From: Alphaproteobacteria bacterium
GTDB lineage: Bacteria; Pseudomonadota; Alphaproteobacteria; Micropepsales; Micropepsaceae
Direction: 5' to 3'
DNA length: 47,027 nucleotides
Assembly: GCA_028871345.1 (NCBI GenBank)
Contig: JAGWNK010000031.1
Location: 1 to 47,027 of the forward strand
Part shown: positions 39,504 through 47,027 of the stretch, piece after piece
Position numbering within the stretch: position 1 is the stretch's first letter
Layout: each line of letters starts with the position of its first letter
Translations under genes and position numbers: made by a program
The notes under the pieces: model-generated
Databases searched by the model: none
What the model was told of the DNA's origin: nothing
Seen by the model: the letters and a program-made list of their open reading frames with translations, nothing else

Positions 39504-40405
39504 TCTGGCTCGTCTTCGCGCTATTGGTGTCGGGTGTGTTGGCCGCCCTGCTCTACCCGCTGCTGAAGCCCGGGCCGGCGCCCACGGCAGCCGATTTCGA
39601 CGCCGTCGTCTACCGCAGCCAGCTCGCCGAAGTGGAGCAGGATGTCGAGCGCGGCTATATCTCTCCCGATCTCGCCGATGCCGCCCGCACCGAGATCCAG
39701 CGCCGGCTGCTCTCCGCCGACCGCCAGATCGCCGCGCCGTCCAGCAACCGGCGGGCTCGCATCGTCGCGGCGGCGACCATCACCGTCGTCGTGCCGCTGG
39801 GCACTTGGCTGCTCTACAGCGCGCATGGCGATCCTGGACTTCCAGGGCAGCCTTATGCCTACCGTCTGAAGCATGATCCCGCCGTGATGGCGGCCGTCGC
39901 TACCGCCAAGCTGGCGGTCGAATTGCGCGCCCAGCCCAGCGGCATCGGCTACATGCAGCTCGGCGCCATGTATGCGGCGGCACGCGATTATGCCGGCGCG
40001 GCGGACGCTTTCGAGCATGCCGTCTCCCTGGGGCAGGAGAACTCGACTGCCTGGTCCGATCTGGGCGAAGCCATCGTGCTCGCCAACGGCGGGGCGGTGG
40101 TGCCCCAGGCGCTCAAGGCCTTCGTCCATTCCCTGTCGCTCGATCATCTCGAGCCGCGGGCCCGCTTCTACATCGGCCTGGCGCAGGCGCAGATCGGCAA
40201 CGACCGGCAGGCGGTGGCCATCTGGCGCGACCTCGAGCGCGACAGCCTGATGAACGCACCCTGGCTGCCGCTCCTGGAGCGCGAGATCGGCGCTGCCGCG
40301 GCCCGAGGCAAGTTCGACCCCCGCAGCGTTCCGCCCGTGGCGCCCGATCTCAACGCCCTCAACGCGGCTATTGCCCGGATGCCGGCGGCGCAGCCTTCAC
40401 AATGA
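39500..40405 (+). CDS. ccmI: Cytochrome c biogenesis protein CcmI (TPR)
   Basis: 301 residues; ATG 39500 overlaps the ccmH stop. Two membrane helices (about 2-20 and 88-105) flank a cytoplasmic segment with the CcmI signature VYRSQLAEVEQDVERGYISPDLADAARTEIQRRLL. A periplasmic TPR domain follows (YMQLGAMYAAARDYAGAADAFEHAV, ARFYIGLAQAQIGNDRQAVAIW). CcmI chaperones apocytochrome c for the CcmF/H complex. It ends four bases before the convergent cyclophilin gene. Confidence 0.92.
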   Translation: MIWLVFALLVSGVLAALLYPLLKPGPAPTAADFDAVVYRSQLAEVEQDVERGYISPDLADAARTEIQRRLLSADRQIAAPSSNRRARIVAAATITVVVPLGTWLLYSAHGDPGLPGQPYAYRLKHDPAVMAAVATAKLAVELRAQPSGIGYMQLGAMYAAARDYAGAADAFEHAVSLGQENSTAWSDLGEAIVLANGGAVVPQALKAFVHSLSLDHLEPRARFYIGLAQAQIGNDRQAVAIWRDLERDSLMNAPWLPLLEREIGAAAARGKFDPRSVPPVAPDLNALNAAIARMPAAQPSQ

Positions 40406-40409
40406 TCGA

Positions 40410-40892
40410 TTACGGCGCGCCCACGCTCATCTTGATGATCTTGTCGGGCGCGCCCGAGATGGCGCCGTTGTTGTGCTCGCCGCCCTTCTTGACGGCGTCG
40501 ACGTGCTCCATGCCTTCGACCACCTGGCCCCACACCGTGTACTGACGGTCGAGCCAGGGCGCGTCCTCGAAGCAGATGAAGAACTGGCTGTTGGCGCTGT
40601 TTGGGCTGCTGGCGCGCGCCATCGAGACCGTACCGCGCTTGTGCTTCTCCTGCGAGAATTCCGCCTTGAGGTCAGGCAGGTCCGAGCCGCCCGAGCCCGT
40701 GCCGGTAGGGTCGCCGGTCTGCGCCATGAAGCCGGGGATCACGCGATGGAAGACGACGCCGTCGTAGAAGCCGGTCTTGGTCAGCTCCTTGATGCGGGCC
40801 ACGTGGTTGGGCGCCAGGTCGGGGCGCAGGGCGATCACCACCGGGCCGTTCTTCAATTCCATGACGAGAGTGTTTTCGGGGTCGCGTGACAT
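40410..40892 (-). CDS. Cyclophilin-type peptidyl-prolyl isomerase
   Basis: 160 residues from ATG 40892, whose first bases overlap the coaD stop (TAATG). Core motifs are FYDGVVFHRVIPGFMAQTGDPTGTG, GTVSMARASSPNSANSQFFI and LDRQYTVWGQVVEGMEHVD. No signal peptide is present, so this is the cytoplasmic PpiB-like form. The gene order gyrA-coaD-ppi on one strand is common in alphaproteobacteria. Confidence 0.94.
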   Translation of the reverse strand: MSRDPENTLVMELKNGPVVIALRPDLAPNHVARIKELTKTGFYDGVVFHRVIPGFMAQTGDPTGTGSGGSDLPDLKAEFSQEKHKRGTVSMARASSPNSANSQFFICFEDAPWLDRQYTVWGQVVEGMEHVDAVKKGGEHNNGAISGAPDKIIKMSVGAP

Positions 40893-41404
40893 TACTTCTT
40901 CAGTTCCTTTCGGCGTTTCAGCAGAAGATCGACGACATAGGGGCTCGTGAAGGCGCTGACGTCGCCGCCCAGCATGGCGATTTCCTTGACCAGGCGCGAG
41001 GCGATCGCCTGATGGCGCGGGTCCGCCATCAGGAACACGGTTTCGATGTCGTTGTTGAGGCGCTGGTTCATGCCGACCATCTGGAATTCGTATTCGAAGT
41101 CCGAGACGGCTCTGAGGCCCCGCACGATCATCGTGGCGCCCACCTTCTGGGCGAACTCGATCAACAGGCTGTCGAAGGCGCGCACTTCGATGGTGGCGCG
41201 GCCGGCCCCCGCAAACGACTCCGTCTCGTGGCGCATCATCTCGGTGCGGTCGTCGATCGAGAACAGCGGCGACTTGCCCGGATTGGCGGCGACGCCGATC
41301 ACCAGGTGATCGACCAATTTCACCGCCCGTTCGACGATGTCGATATGGCCGAGCGTCGGCGGATCGAAGGTGCCCGGATAAAGGGCAATGCGCTTCTTGC
41401 TCAT
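40892..41404 (-). CDS. coaD: Phosphopantetheine adenylyltransferase
   Basis: 170 residues; ATG 41404 overlaps the gyrA stop as ATGA. It converts 4'-phosphopantetheine and ATP to dephospho-CoA. Signatures are [21 protein letters not shown] with the TXGH nucleotidyltransferase motif, [39 protein letters not shown] and the C-terminal SSXXVRE equivalent [23 protein letters not shown], where the canonical first serines read Ala-Ser. Confidence 0.96.
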   Translation of the reverse strand: MSKKRIALYPGTFDPPTLGHIDIVERAVKLVDHLVIGVAANPGKSPLFSIDDRTEMMRHETESFAGAGRATIEVRAFDSLLIEFAQKVGATMIVRGLRAVSDFEYEFQMVGMNQRLNNDIETVFLMADPRHQAIASRLVKEIAMLGGDVSAFTSPYVVDLLLKRRKELKK

Positions 41405-44127
41405 GCCGGAGTCTCCTCGTTGCCTTCGGCCACGATACGCTCCACCGAGACCACGCGCTCGCTCTCGTCGAGCCTGAACACCACGACGCCCTGTGCCGCA
41501 CGGCCCTGCACGCTGATGCCGGTCACCGGCACGCGAATGGTCTGTCCGGTGTTGCTGATGAGCATCAGGTCGTCGGACTCCTCCACCGGGAAGGCTGCGA
41601 TGATCGCGTTGTTCTTCTTGCCCATGCCCATGGCGACGATGCCCGAGCCGCCGCGGCCGGTCACCCGGTACTCATACGAACTCGTCCGCTTGCCGAAGCC
41701 GCTTTCCGAGACCGCCAGCACGAACTGGTCCTTGGCGCCGAGTTCGGCGTAGCGCTCCGGCGTCAGCGTGGCTTCTTCGACGCTCTCCTCCGCTTCCTCG
41801 GGCTCCTCCGTCGGCGCTTCTTCTTCGCCGGTGGCGGCGCGCCGCGCCGCCGAGGCCTGCTTGAGATAGGCGCGCGCCTCCGCCGTGGTGGCGTCGGAAT
41901 GGTGCAGCAGCGTCAGGCTCACCACTTCGTCGTCCGCCGCCAGCTTGACGCCCCGCACGCCGGTGGACTCGCGGCCCTTGAAGACGCGGATGTCGGTCAG
42001 CGGAAAGCGGATGCACTTGCCCAGCCGCGTGGTCAACAGCACGTCGTCGCGGTCGGTGCAGACGCAGACGCCGACGATGCCGTCGCCCGCCTCCAGCTTC
42101 ATCGCGATCTTGCCGCTCTTGTTGATGTTGACGAAGTCCGACAGCTCGTTGCGCCGCACGTTGCCCGACTTGGTGGCGAAGACGACGTTGAGCTTCTCCC
42201 ACTGCGCCTCTTCCTCGGGCAGCGGCAGGATGGTCGTGATGCGCTCGCCTTCCGACAGCGGCAGGAGGTTCACCATGGCCTTGCCGCGCCCGGCGATGCG
42301 CGCCTCGGGCAGACGCCAGACCTTCAGCTTGTAGGCCATGCCGGTGGACGAGAAGAACACCAGCGGGGCGTGAGTGGAAGCCACGAACAGGCTGGTGACG
42401 AAGTCCTCTTCGCGGGTGGCCATGCCGGCGCGGCCCTTGCCACCGCGGCCCTGGACCCGGTACTCGGCGATCGGCGTGCGCTTGATATAGCCGGCGTGGG
42501 TGACGGTGATCGCCACGTCCTCGCGCTCGATCAGCGCTTCGTCCTCGATCTCGACCTCGGCGTCGACCAGCTCGGTCAGGCGCGGCGTGGCGAACTCCGA
42601 TCTCACCGCCGCCAGTTCGTCCTTGATGATGCCGAGCACGCGCGGGCGCGAACGCAGGATATCGAGATAATCCTTGATCGCTTCGCCGAGCTTCTTGACC
42701 TCGTCGTGGATCTCGTCGCGGCCCAGCGCGGTCAGGCGCTGCAGGCGGATGTCGAGGATCGCCCTGGCCTGCTCTTCCGACAGCCGGATCGTGCCTTCTT
42801 CGGTGACGAAGTTGCGCGGATCGGCGATCAGCGCCACCAGCGGCCCCACGTCCTTGGCGGGCCAGGCCCTGGCCATCAATTGCTCGCGCGCCGTGTTGGC
42901 GTCAGGTGCCGCCCGGATCAGCGCGATGACCTCGTCGATGTTCGCCACCGCCACCGCCAGGCCGGCCAGGATATGGGCGCGGTCGCGCGCCTTGGCCAGT
43001 TCGAAGCGCGTGCGGCGCGTCACCACCTCTTCGCGGAAGGCGACGAATACGCCGATCAGGTCCTTGAGGTTGAGCAGCCGCGGCCGCCCGTCGTCGAGCG
43101 CCAGCATGTTGACGCCGAAGCTCGTCTGCAGCTCCGAGAAGCGATAAAGCTGGTTCAGCACGACGTCCGACGAGGCTTCGCGCTTGAGCTCGATCACCAC
43201 GCGCATGCCGTGGCGGTCGCTCTCGTCGCGGATGTCGGCGATGCCTTCGATGCGCTTGTCGCGGACGAGTTCCGCGATCCTCTCCTGCATCCGCGCCTTG
43301 TTCACCTGGTATGGGATCTCGGTGACGATGATGGCTTCGCGGTCCTTGCGGATTTCCTCGACATGGCACTTGGCGCGCATCAGGATCGAGCCGCGGCCGC
43401 GCGCCAGGGCGGCGCGCGCCGCCTGTTTGCCGATCAGCAGCGCGCCGGTCGGGAAATCCGGTCCCGGCACGATCTCGGTCAGGGTTTCCAGGCTGATAGA
43501 CGGATCGTCGATGAAGGCCAGGCAGGCGTCGATCACTTCGCCCAGATTGTGCGGCGGAACGTTGGTCGCCATGCCGACGGCGATGCCGGCGGCGCCGTTG
43601 ACCAGCAGGTTCGGGAAGCGCGCCGGGAACACTGTCGGCTCCCGTTCCGAGCCGTCGTAGTTGTCGCGGAACTCGACCGTTTCCTTGTCGATGTCCTCGG
43701 TCAGCGCATGGGCGATCTTGGCGCGGCGTACCTCGGTGTAGCGCATGGCCGCCGGCGGATCGCCGTCCACCGAACCGAAATTGCCCTGCCCGTCCACCAG
43801 CGGCGCGCGCATGGAAAAGTCCTGCGCCATGCGCACCAGGGCGTCGTAAACGGCCTGATCGCCGTGCGGGTGGTACTTGCCGATGACGTCGCCGACCACG
43901 CGCGCCGACTTGCGGTATGCCTTGTTCCAGTCGTAGCCGTTCTCATGCATCGAGAAGAGGATGCGCCGGTGCACCGGCTTGAGACCGTCGCGCGCGTCGG
44001 GCAGCGCCCGTGACACGATCACGCTCATCGCGTAGTCGAGGTACGAGCGTTTCAGCTCGTCTTCGATCGCGGTCGGATTGATGCTCGCTCCCGTAGGCGG
44101 GGGCGCAGACGCTGGCGTGTCGCTCAA
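41401..44127 (-). CDS. gyrA: DNA gyrase subunit A
   Basis: 908 residues. The start is a TTG at 44127 with AAGGG about ten bases upstream; no in-frame ATG lies close. N-terminal breakage-reunion domain: [31 protein letters not shown] and the active-site Tyr in AAMRYTE. The quinolone-resistance region reads [10 protein letters not shown], with Gln91 where E. coli has Ser83. The C-terminal wrapping domain has a GyrA-box-like QGRGGKG with Gly in place of the usual Arg. An acidic insert ([18 protein letters not shown]) lies between blades, often seen in alphaproteobacteria. It introduces negative supercoils with GyrB. The next genes, coaD and ppi, are coupled by overlaps. Confidence 0.97.
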   Translation of the reverse strand: MSDTPASAPPPTGASINPTAIEDELKRSYLDYAMSVIVSRALPDARDGLKPVHRRILFSMHENGYDWNKAYRKSARVVGDVIGKYHPHGDQAVYDALVRMAQDFSMRAPLVDGQGNFGSVDGDPPAAMRYTEVRRAKIAHALTEDIDKETVEFRDNYDGSEREPTVFPARFPNLLVNGAAGIAVGMATNVPPHNLGEVIDACLAFIDDPSISLETLTEIVPGPDFPTGALLIGKQAARAALARGRGSILMRAKCHVEEIRKDREAIIVTEIPYQVNKARMQERIAELVRDKRIEGIADIRDESDRHGMRVVIELKREASSDVVLNQLYRFSELQTSFGVNMLALDDGRPRLLNLKDLIGVFVAFREEVVTRRTRFELAKARDRAHILAGLAVAVANIDEVIALIRAAPDANTAREQLMARAWPAKDVGPLVALIADPRNFVTEEGTIRLSEEQARAILDIRLQRLTALGRDEIHDEVKKLGEAIKDYLDILRSRPRVLGIIKDELAAVRSEFATPRLTELVDAEVEIEDEALIEREDVAITVTHAGYIKRTPIAEYRVQGRGGKGRAGMATREEDFVTSLFVASTHAPLVFFSSTGMAYKLKVWRLPEARIAGRGKAMVNLLPLSEGERITTILPLPEEEAQWEKLNVVFATKSGNVRRNELSDFVNINKSGKIAMKLEAGDGIVGVCVCTDRDDVLLTTRLGKCIRFPLTDIRVFKGRESTGVRGVKLAADDEVVSLTLLHHSDATTAEARAYLKQASAARRAATGEEEAPTEEPEEAEESVEEATLTPERYAELGAKDQFVLAVSESGFGKRTSSYEYRVTGRGGSGIVAMGMGKKNNAIIAAFPVEESDDLMLISNTGQTIRVPVTGISVQGRAAQGVVVFRLDESERVVSVERIVAEGNEETPA

Positions 44128-44344
44128 AAAACAGGGCCCTTTGCGAGGCCGCCCCCGAGGCCGGAAACGGCGTGATTTCCTAGCATTCCGGGCGCGATTC
44201 GCCTAGCGAAAGATGACGCGGTAAGGTCCTGGAATCAGGGCATATTTTTGACGGACCGCGGGGGCCCCGGCCGGCCGGAACGGGCATGCCGAGACAGGCG
44301 TTCCCCAACCGAGGAATCGGCCGCGAAGACCACCGGCGGCTTGA

Positions 44345-45799
44345 TCACCTCGGCACATACACCTCTCCGGCGCCCACGGCGTCCAGCCGGTAATTCCGCC
44401 GCAGCGCCGCCAGCGCTTCGGACGGCAGCATCACGTAGGAATACCCGCCATCCGGATCGATCTGCACCGATGAGAACAGTCGCGCGGCGATGGGGGTCGC
44501 CAGCACGTCCGCGCTCTTCTGTCCGCGGTGGATGGCCTCGTTGATGCTGAAGATGTCGGCCGCGAACGGCTTGCCGGCCCAGTAGCAGACGGCCAGTGTC
44601 TGGCAGAGCGCCGGCCTGGGTCGTTCGGCGATGCGCTCAACGGTTTCGCGCGTGAGGACGGCCTCGGCGCGTTCGTCGCGAATCCACGGCCGGACACGCA
44701 AGACGTCGTGCGGGATCTGCGTCGAGGCCCAGAACAGGGACGACGCCCCCAATGCGACCATGGCGTAGAGCCGCAAAGGTTCTGGCGCGCCGGCGGCGCG
44801 CAGCCGACCCAGGAGATGACCGGTGCCGAGGGAAAACGCGATCACCAGTTCGAACATGCACGAGTAGCTGACGCCGTCGCCGGTCGCACTGAGGGCCCCG
44901 ACGAGGAGTGCCGTCCCGGCATAGATGACGATGAAGGAAACGTACCGGTCGCGCAGCGGCACGGTGGTCAGCGCCGCCGTCAGTCCAAGGGGAATCAACA
45001 TCGGCGCCAGCCAGATCTCCAGGAGCCGATGGGCGCGCTCGAAGCTCGTGACGCGCGGCGACAGCAGGCTCGAGACGAAGTCCGGACCGTAGGCGATGCG
45101 GCACAGGACAAGCCCCGTGAGGCCGGCCATCGCCAGCGTGCCCGCGAAGATGGCCGCGTGGCGGCGGTTCGAGGTCGCGAGCCATAGGGTGGCCGCGATC
45201 GGCAGCGCGATCAGGTTGTGCTTGATGAACAGCCCCGCGGCCATCAGGAGCGCCGCGAAGAAGAGTCGCCGGTCGTCCGGATTGCCCACGAGCATCAGCA
45301 ACGCGCCGCACATCACCGCGTGCGCCAGCATCTGAGGATCGTCGACGCCCACGTAATTCGTGTACTGGGTCGCGACAAAGGCGAGGAACAGGATGCTGCC
45401 CGTCGCCGCGGCGATCCTGTCATTGCCCATCTGGCGCAGGATCCGTCCGATCAGTGCCGCGACCGACAGGAACGAGATCCAGGCGATCACGCGTCCGGCC
45501 ATGATGGGACCGGCGCCCGCTTTCGTCATGAGACCGACGAGGATGAATGACAGCGGCGGGTAATTGTTGGTCCGCAGATCCCAGGGCGCCGGATAGAGCC
45601 GGTCGCCATGCGCCGCGGCGCTCGCCCAGTAGGCGTTCCAGCCCTCGTTGGCGTTGAGCGAAATCGTCAGACCGGAGCGCCACAAGAGCGCCGCCAGGAC
45701 CAGGAGCAACGGCACGCACAGCACAGCCAGCAGCGCGCCTTCACGCATTGTCGGGCGCGCGGCGCTCGTTGCTTCTCCGGGCAATACCGTGCCGTCCAT
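44345..45799 (-). CDS. Polytopic membrane protein, GT-C/GT39-like glycosyltransferase candidate
   Basis: 484 residues from ATG 45799. About ten to twelve hydrophobic segments. After the first helix a luminal-type loop carries LNANEGWNAYWASAAAHGDRLYP, then NNYPPLSFILVG, resembling the acidic loop-1 motif and YPPL.Y element of GT-C enzymes of the ArnT/PMT group. The C-terminal ~130 residues are soluble (PALCQTLAVCYWAGKPF). GT-C enzymes use polyprenyl-linked sugars in the periplasm. Donor and acceptor are unknown and the enzyme call is by layout only. It separates gyrA from the trypsin-like gene. Confidence 0.65.
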   Translation of the reverse strand: MDGTVLPGEATSAARPTMREGALLAVLCVPLLLVLAALLWRSGLTISLNANEGWNAYWASAAAHGDRLYPAPWDLRTNNYPPLSFILVGLMTKAGAGPIMAGRVIAWISFLSVAALIGRILRQMGNDRIAAATGSILFLAFVATQYTNYVGVDDPQMLAHAVMCGALLMLVGNPDDRRLFFAALLMAAGLFIKHNLIALPIAATLWLATSNRRHAAIFAGTLAMAGLTGLVLCRIAYGPDFVSSLLSPRVTSFERAHRLLEIWLAPMLIPLGLTAALTTVPLRDRYVSFIVIYAGTALLVGALSATGDGVSYSCMFELVIAFSLGTGHLLGRLRAAGAPEPLRLYAMVALGASSLFWASTQIPHDVLRVRPWIRDERAEAVLTRETVERIAERPRPALCQTLAVCYWAGKPFAADIFSINEAIHRGQKSADVLATPIAARLFSSVQIDPDGGYSYVMLPSEALAALRRNYRLDAVGAGEVYVPR

Positions 45800-45884
45800 T
45801 CTGAATGCACAATGTGGATGCGCGGCAAAAAAAGCATGCGGCCCGCATCAAGGCCGGTGTCTTTGCGGTGACAATTGCGCGGCT

Positions 45885-46505
45885 TCAGTCGGGATCACGC
45901 TGGCGCTGGACGTTTGCCAGTTCCGTCAGCACGCGCGCGATGGGATAGGCGTAGATCGTGCGGCCGTCCCGGTTGTCCGTGTAACCGAAGATGATCCCGA
46001 TCAGGCGCCCGCTCGCGGCATCGAGAACGGGGCCGCCGCTGAATCCCGGCCCGGCGTTGCCGACAAATGTGAAGGCGCTCTGCAATTTGCAGGTGTCGCA
46101 TTCCGGCTTCACCGGAGCGTCGAGCGCCGCCACCACGCCGTCGGCCCGGCGCAGGGTTCCGTGGCTGTCCTGGCCATAGGCGACGACCCGCTCGCCCACG
46201 CGCGGCGCGTCGGTCGGCAGGGCGCGGGCGGGGCGCGTCGTGCGGAAGAACAAGAGATCGTAATCGGTCGATTGACCGATGATGGTCTTGTCATCGACAA
46301 GGTTCGCCGTGTGGGCGTTGGTCACGGCGATGCCGTCGCCCAGCACCACCGCGGCCGCATCGCCTTGGAAGAAGATCCACGACGAGGCTTCCAGCGGGAT
46401 GTAGGCGGCTTCCACGTCTCGGGTGATGAATCCCGACGCGGGCTGGCCCGACGGCGCGGCGCATCCCGCCGCCAACACCACGATCGCCACCAGCTCCCGG
46501 CGCAT
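45885..46505 (-). CDS. Trypsin-like serine protease lipoprotein
   Basis: 206 residues from ATG 46505. A lipoprotein signal ends in the lipobox LAAGC (Cys15). The chymotrypsin-fold triad is visible: His65 in VTNAHT, Asp83 in the segment DYDLLFF, and Ser156 in AGPGFSGGPV. Two cysteines in ECDTC may pair. No PDZ domain is present, so it is not a full DegP. A small envelope-anchored protease is likely; the substrate is unknown. A MITE-like element occupies the space between this gene and ssb. Confidence 0.82.
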   Translation of the reverse strand: MRRELVAIVVLAAGCAAPSGQPASGFITRDVEAAYIPLEASSWIFFQGDAAAVVLGDGIAVTNAHTANLVDDKTIIGQSTDYDLLFFRTTRPARALPTDAPRVGERVVAYGQDSHGTLRRADGVVAALDAPVKPECDTCKLQSAFTFVGNAGPGFSGGPVLDAASGRLIGIIFGYTDNRDGRTIYAYPIARVLTELANVQRQRDPD

Positions 46506-46510
46506 CGCTT

Positions 46511-46675
46511 TAGCGTCCCGAATCCGAAATTCGCCTCATCTCCATATCGGTCTCCCGCGAATTTCGGAATCGAAAGGACATCAGCAAGTTTATTGAATCC
46601 CAGTGTCGTCCTGGTTCCAAGGTTCGCCAAGCGGCCGTTACCGGTGATGCGGCGAACTTTGGAACCACGACACTA
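46511..46675. mobile_element. MITE-like element with terminal inverted repeats and TA ends
   Basis: About 165 bases bounded by TA at both ends. On the minus strand it starts TAGTGTCGTGGTTCC and ends ATTCGGGACGCTA; the two ends match as inverted repeats at about 17 of 24 positions. Each end also folds by itself. The ssb-side hairpin has 24-27-base arms (46602-46628 with 46651-46674), nearly perfect. The far-side hairpin has 15-base arms around GAATCCGAAATTCGC (about 46520-46575). Both have loops of about 22 bases. TA ends and no coding capacity fit a MITE mobilised by an IS630/Tc1-type transposase. The ssb stop TAG is made from the boundary TA plus the element's first G. Confidence 0.65.
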
Positions 46676-47027
46676 GAACGGAATCTCGTCGTCCATCTCG
46701 CTGCGCTCGAAGCTCGCCGGCGCGTCGCCGGTGCCCCCGGAAGCCCGCGCGCCGCCGCCCTCGCCCTTGGCGTCGAGCATCACGAGCTCGCCGCGGAAGC
46801 GGTTGAGCACGATCTCCGTGGTGTACTTCTCCGCGCCGTCCTTGTCGGTCCATTTGCGGGTGGAGAGCTGGCCTTCGAGATAGATCTTGGAGCCTTTGCG
46901 CAGGTACTGCTCGGCGACCTTGGCGAGGTTCTCGTTGAAGATCACCACGCGGTGCCATTCCGTGCGCTCCTTGCGCTCGCCCGAGGCCTTGTCGCGCCAG
47001 GATTCCGAGGTGGCCACCGACAAGTTG
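46673..47027 (-). CDS. ssb: Single-stranded DNA-binding protein, C-terminal part (start outside window)
   Basis: The frame is open to the right edge, so the first ~30-35 residues are missing. What remains is the second half of the OB fold ([55 protein letters not shown]) plus a short Gly-rich linker and the acidic tip MDDEIPF, which recruits partner proteins. The tail is short (about 30 residues). The stop codon TAG overlaps the edge of the MITE-like element. ssb near gyrA is usual in alphaproteobacteria. Confidence 0.95.
   Translation of the reverse strand, partial: NLSVATSESWRDKASGERKERTEWHRVVIFNENLAKVAEQYLRKGSKIYLEGQLSTRKWTDKDGAEKYTTEIVLNRFRGELVMLDAKGEGGGARASGGTGDAPASFERSEMDDEIPF

Noticed and set aside
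41899..44013. 704-codon plus-strand frame antisense to gyrA
   Set aside because: Shadow of gyrA; composition (Arg, His, Asp, Val) is typical of reverse frames in GC-rich genes.
44128..44344. Several GC-rich palindromes (e.g. CCGGCCGG, GGGGCCCC) upstream of gyrA
   Set aside because: Expected by chance in GC-rich DNA; no T runs or consistent spacing to call a terminator or operator.

Overview
The window reads as chromosomal DNA of an alphaproteobacterium. It is GC-rich by eye (not computed). The evidence is an IalB-family protein, System I cytochrome c maturation genes (ccmF/G/H/I), and ssb, gyrA, coaD, a cyclophilin, queA and tgt all on the minus strand in the order usual for that class. I cannot name the genus.

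Layout, left to right. Positions 1-4218: the end of a TIGR03032-type protein on the plus strand, facing a minus-strand run of a second TIGR03032-type protein, a TPR-sulfotransferase and an IalB-like protein. Positions 4302-12328: a 1930-residue autotransporter built from about 30 degenerate beta-helix repeats, with a strong terminator behind it and a secreted sedolisin (S53) peptidase gene just upstream. Positions 12531-22762: a type II secretion (T2SS) locus, in transcription order gspE-F-G-I-J-L-M-C-D-K on the minus strand with many ATGA overlaps, faced by a prepilin peptidase gene. No gspH is visible. Positions 23133-24879: tRNA-Lys(TTT) and glpD.

Positions 25033-36245 are a mosaic of tgt and queA with glycan genes. 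These include a GHMP-kinase-like protein paired with a duplicated nucleotidyltransferase-like protein, a WecA/MraY-type phosphoglycosyltransferase, a secreted protein of unknown role, an HddA-like kinase, a UDP-glucuronate 4-epimerase-like enzyme and a DegT-type aminotransferase. Positions 36472-40405 are a ccm operon in which CcmF and CcmG are one polypeptide, followed by CcmH and CcmI. Positions 40410-44127 hold cyclophilin-coaD-gyrA. Positions 44345-47027 hold a GT-C-type membrane protein, a trypsin-like lipoprotein, a MITE-like element and the end of ssb.

How the parts may work together (inference). The T2SS could export the sedolisin, and the sedolisin could process the neighbouring autotransporter. 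The kinase, nucleotidyltransferase, epimerase, aminotransferase and lipid-linked transferase genes look like a surface-glycan supply route. The usual ssb-gyrA-coaD-ppi-queA-tgt neighbourhood has been opened by glycan, ccm and mobile DNA. The most unusual items are the ccmF-ccmG fusion, the kinase/dead-live nucleotidyltransferase pair, the higher-order duplication in the autotransporter, and the MITE whose edge forms the ssb stop codon.
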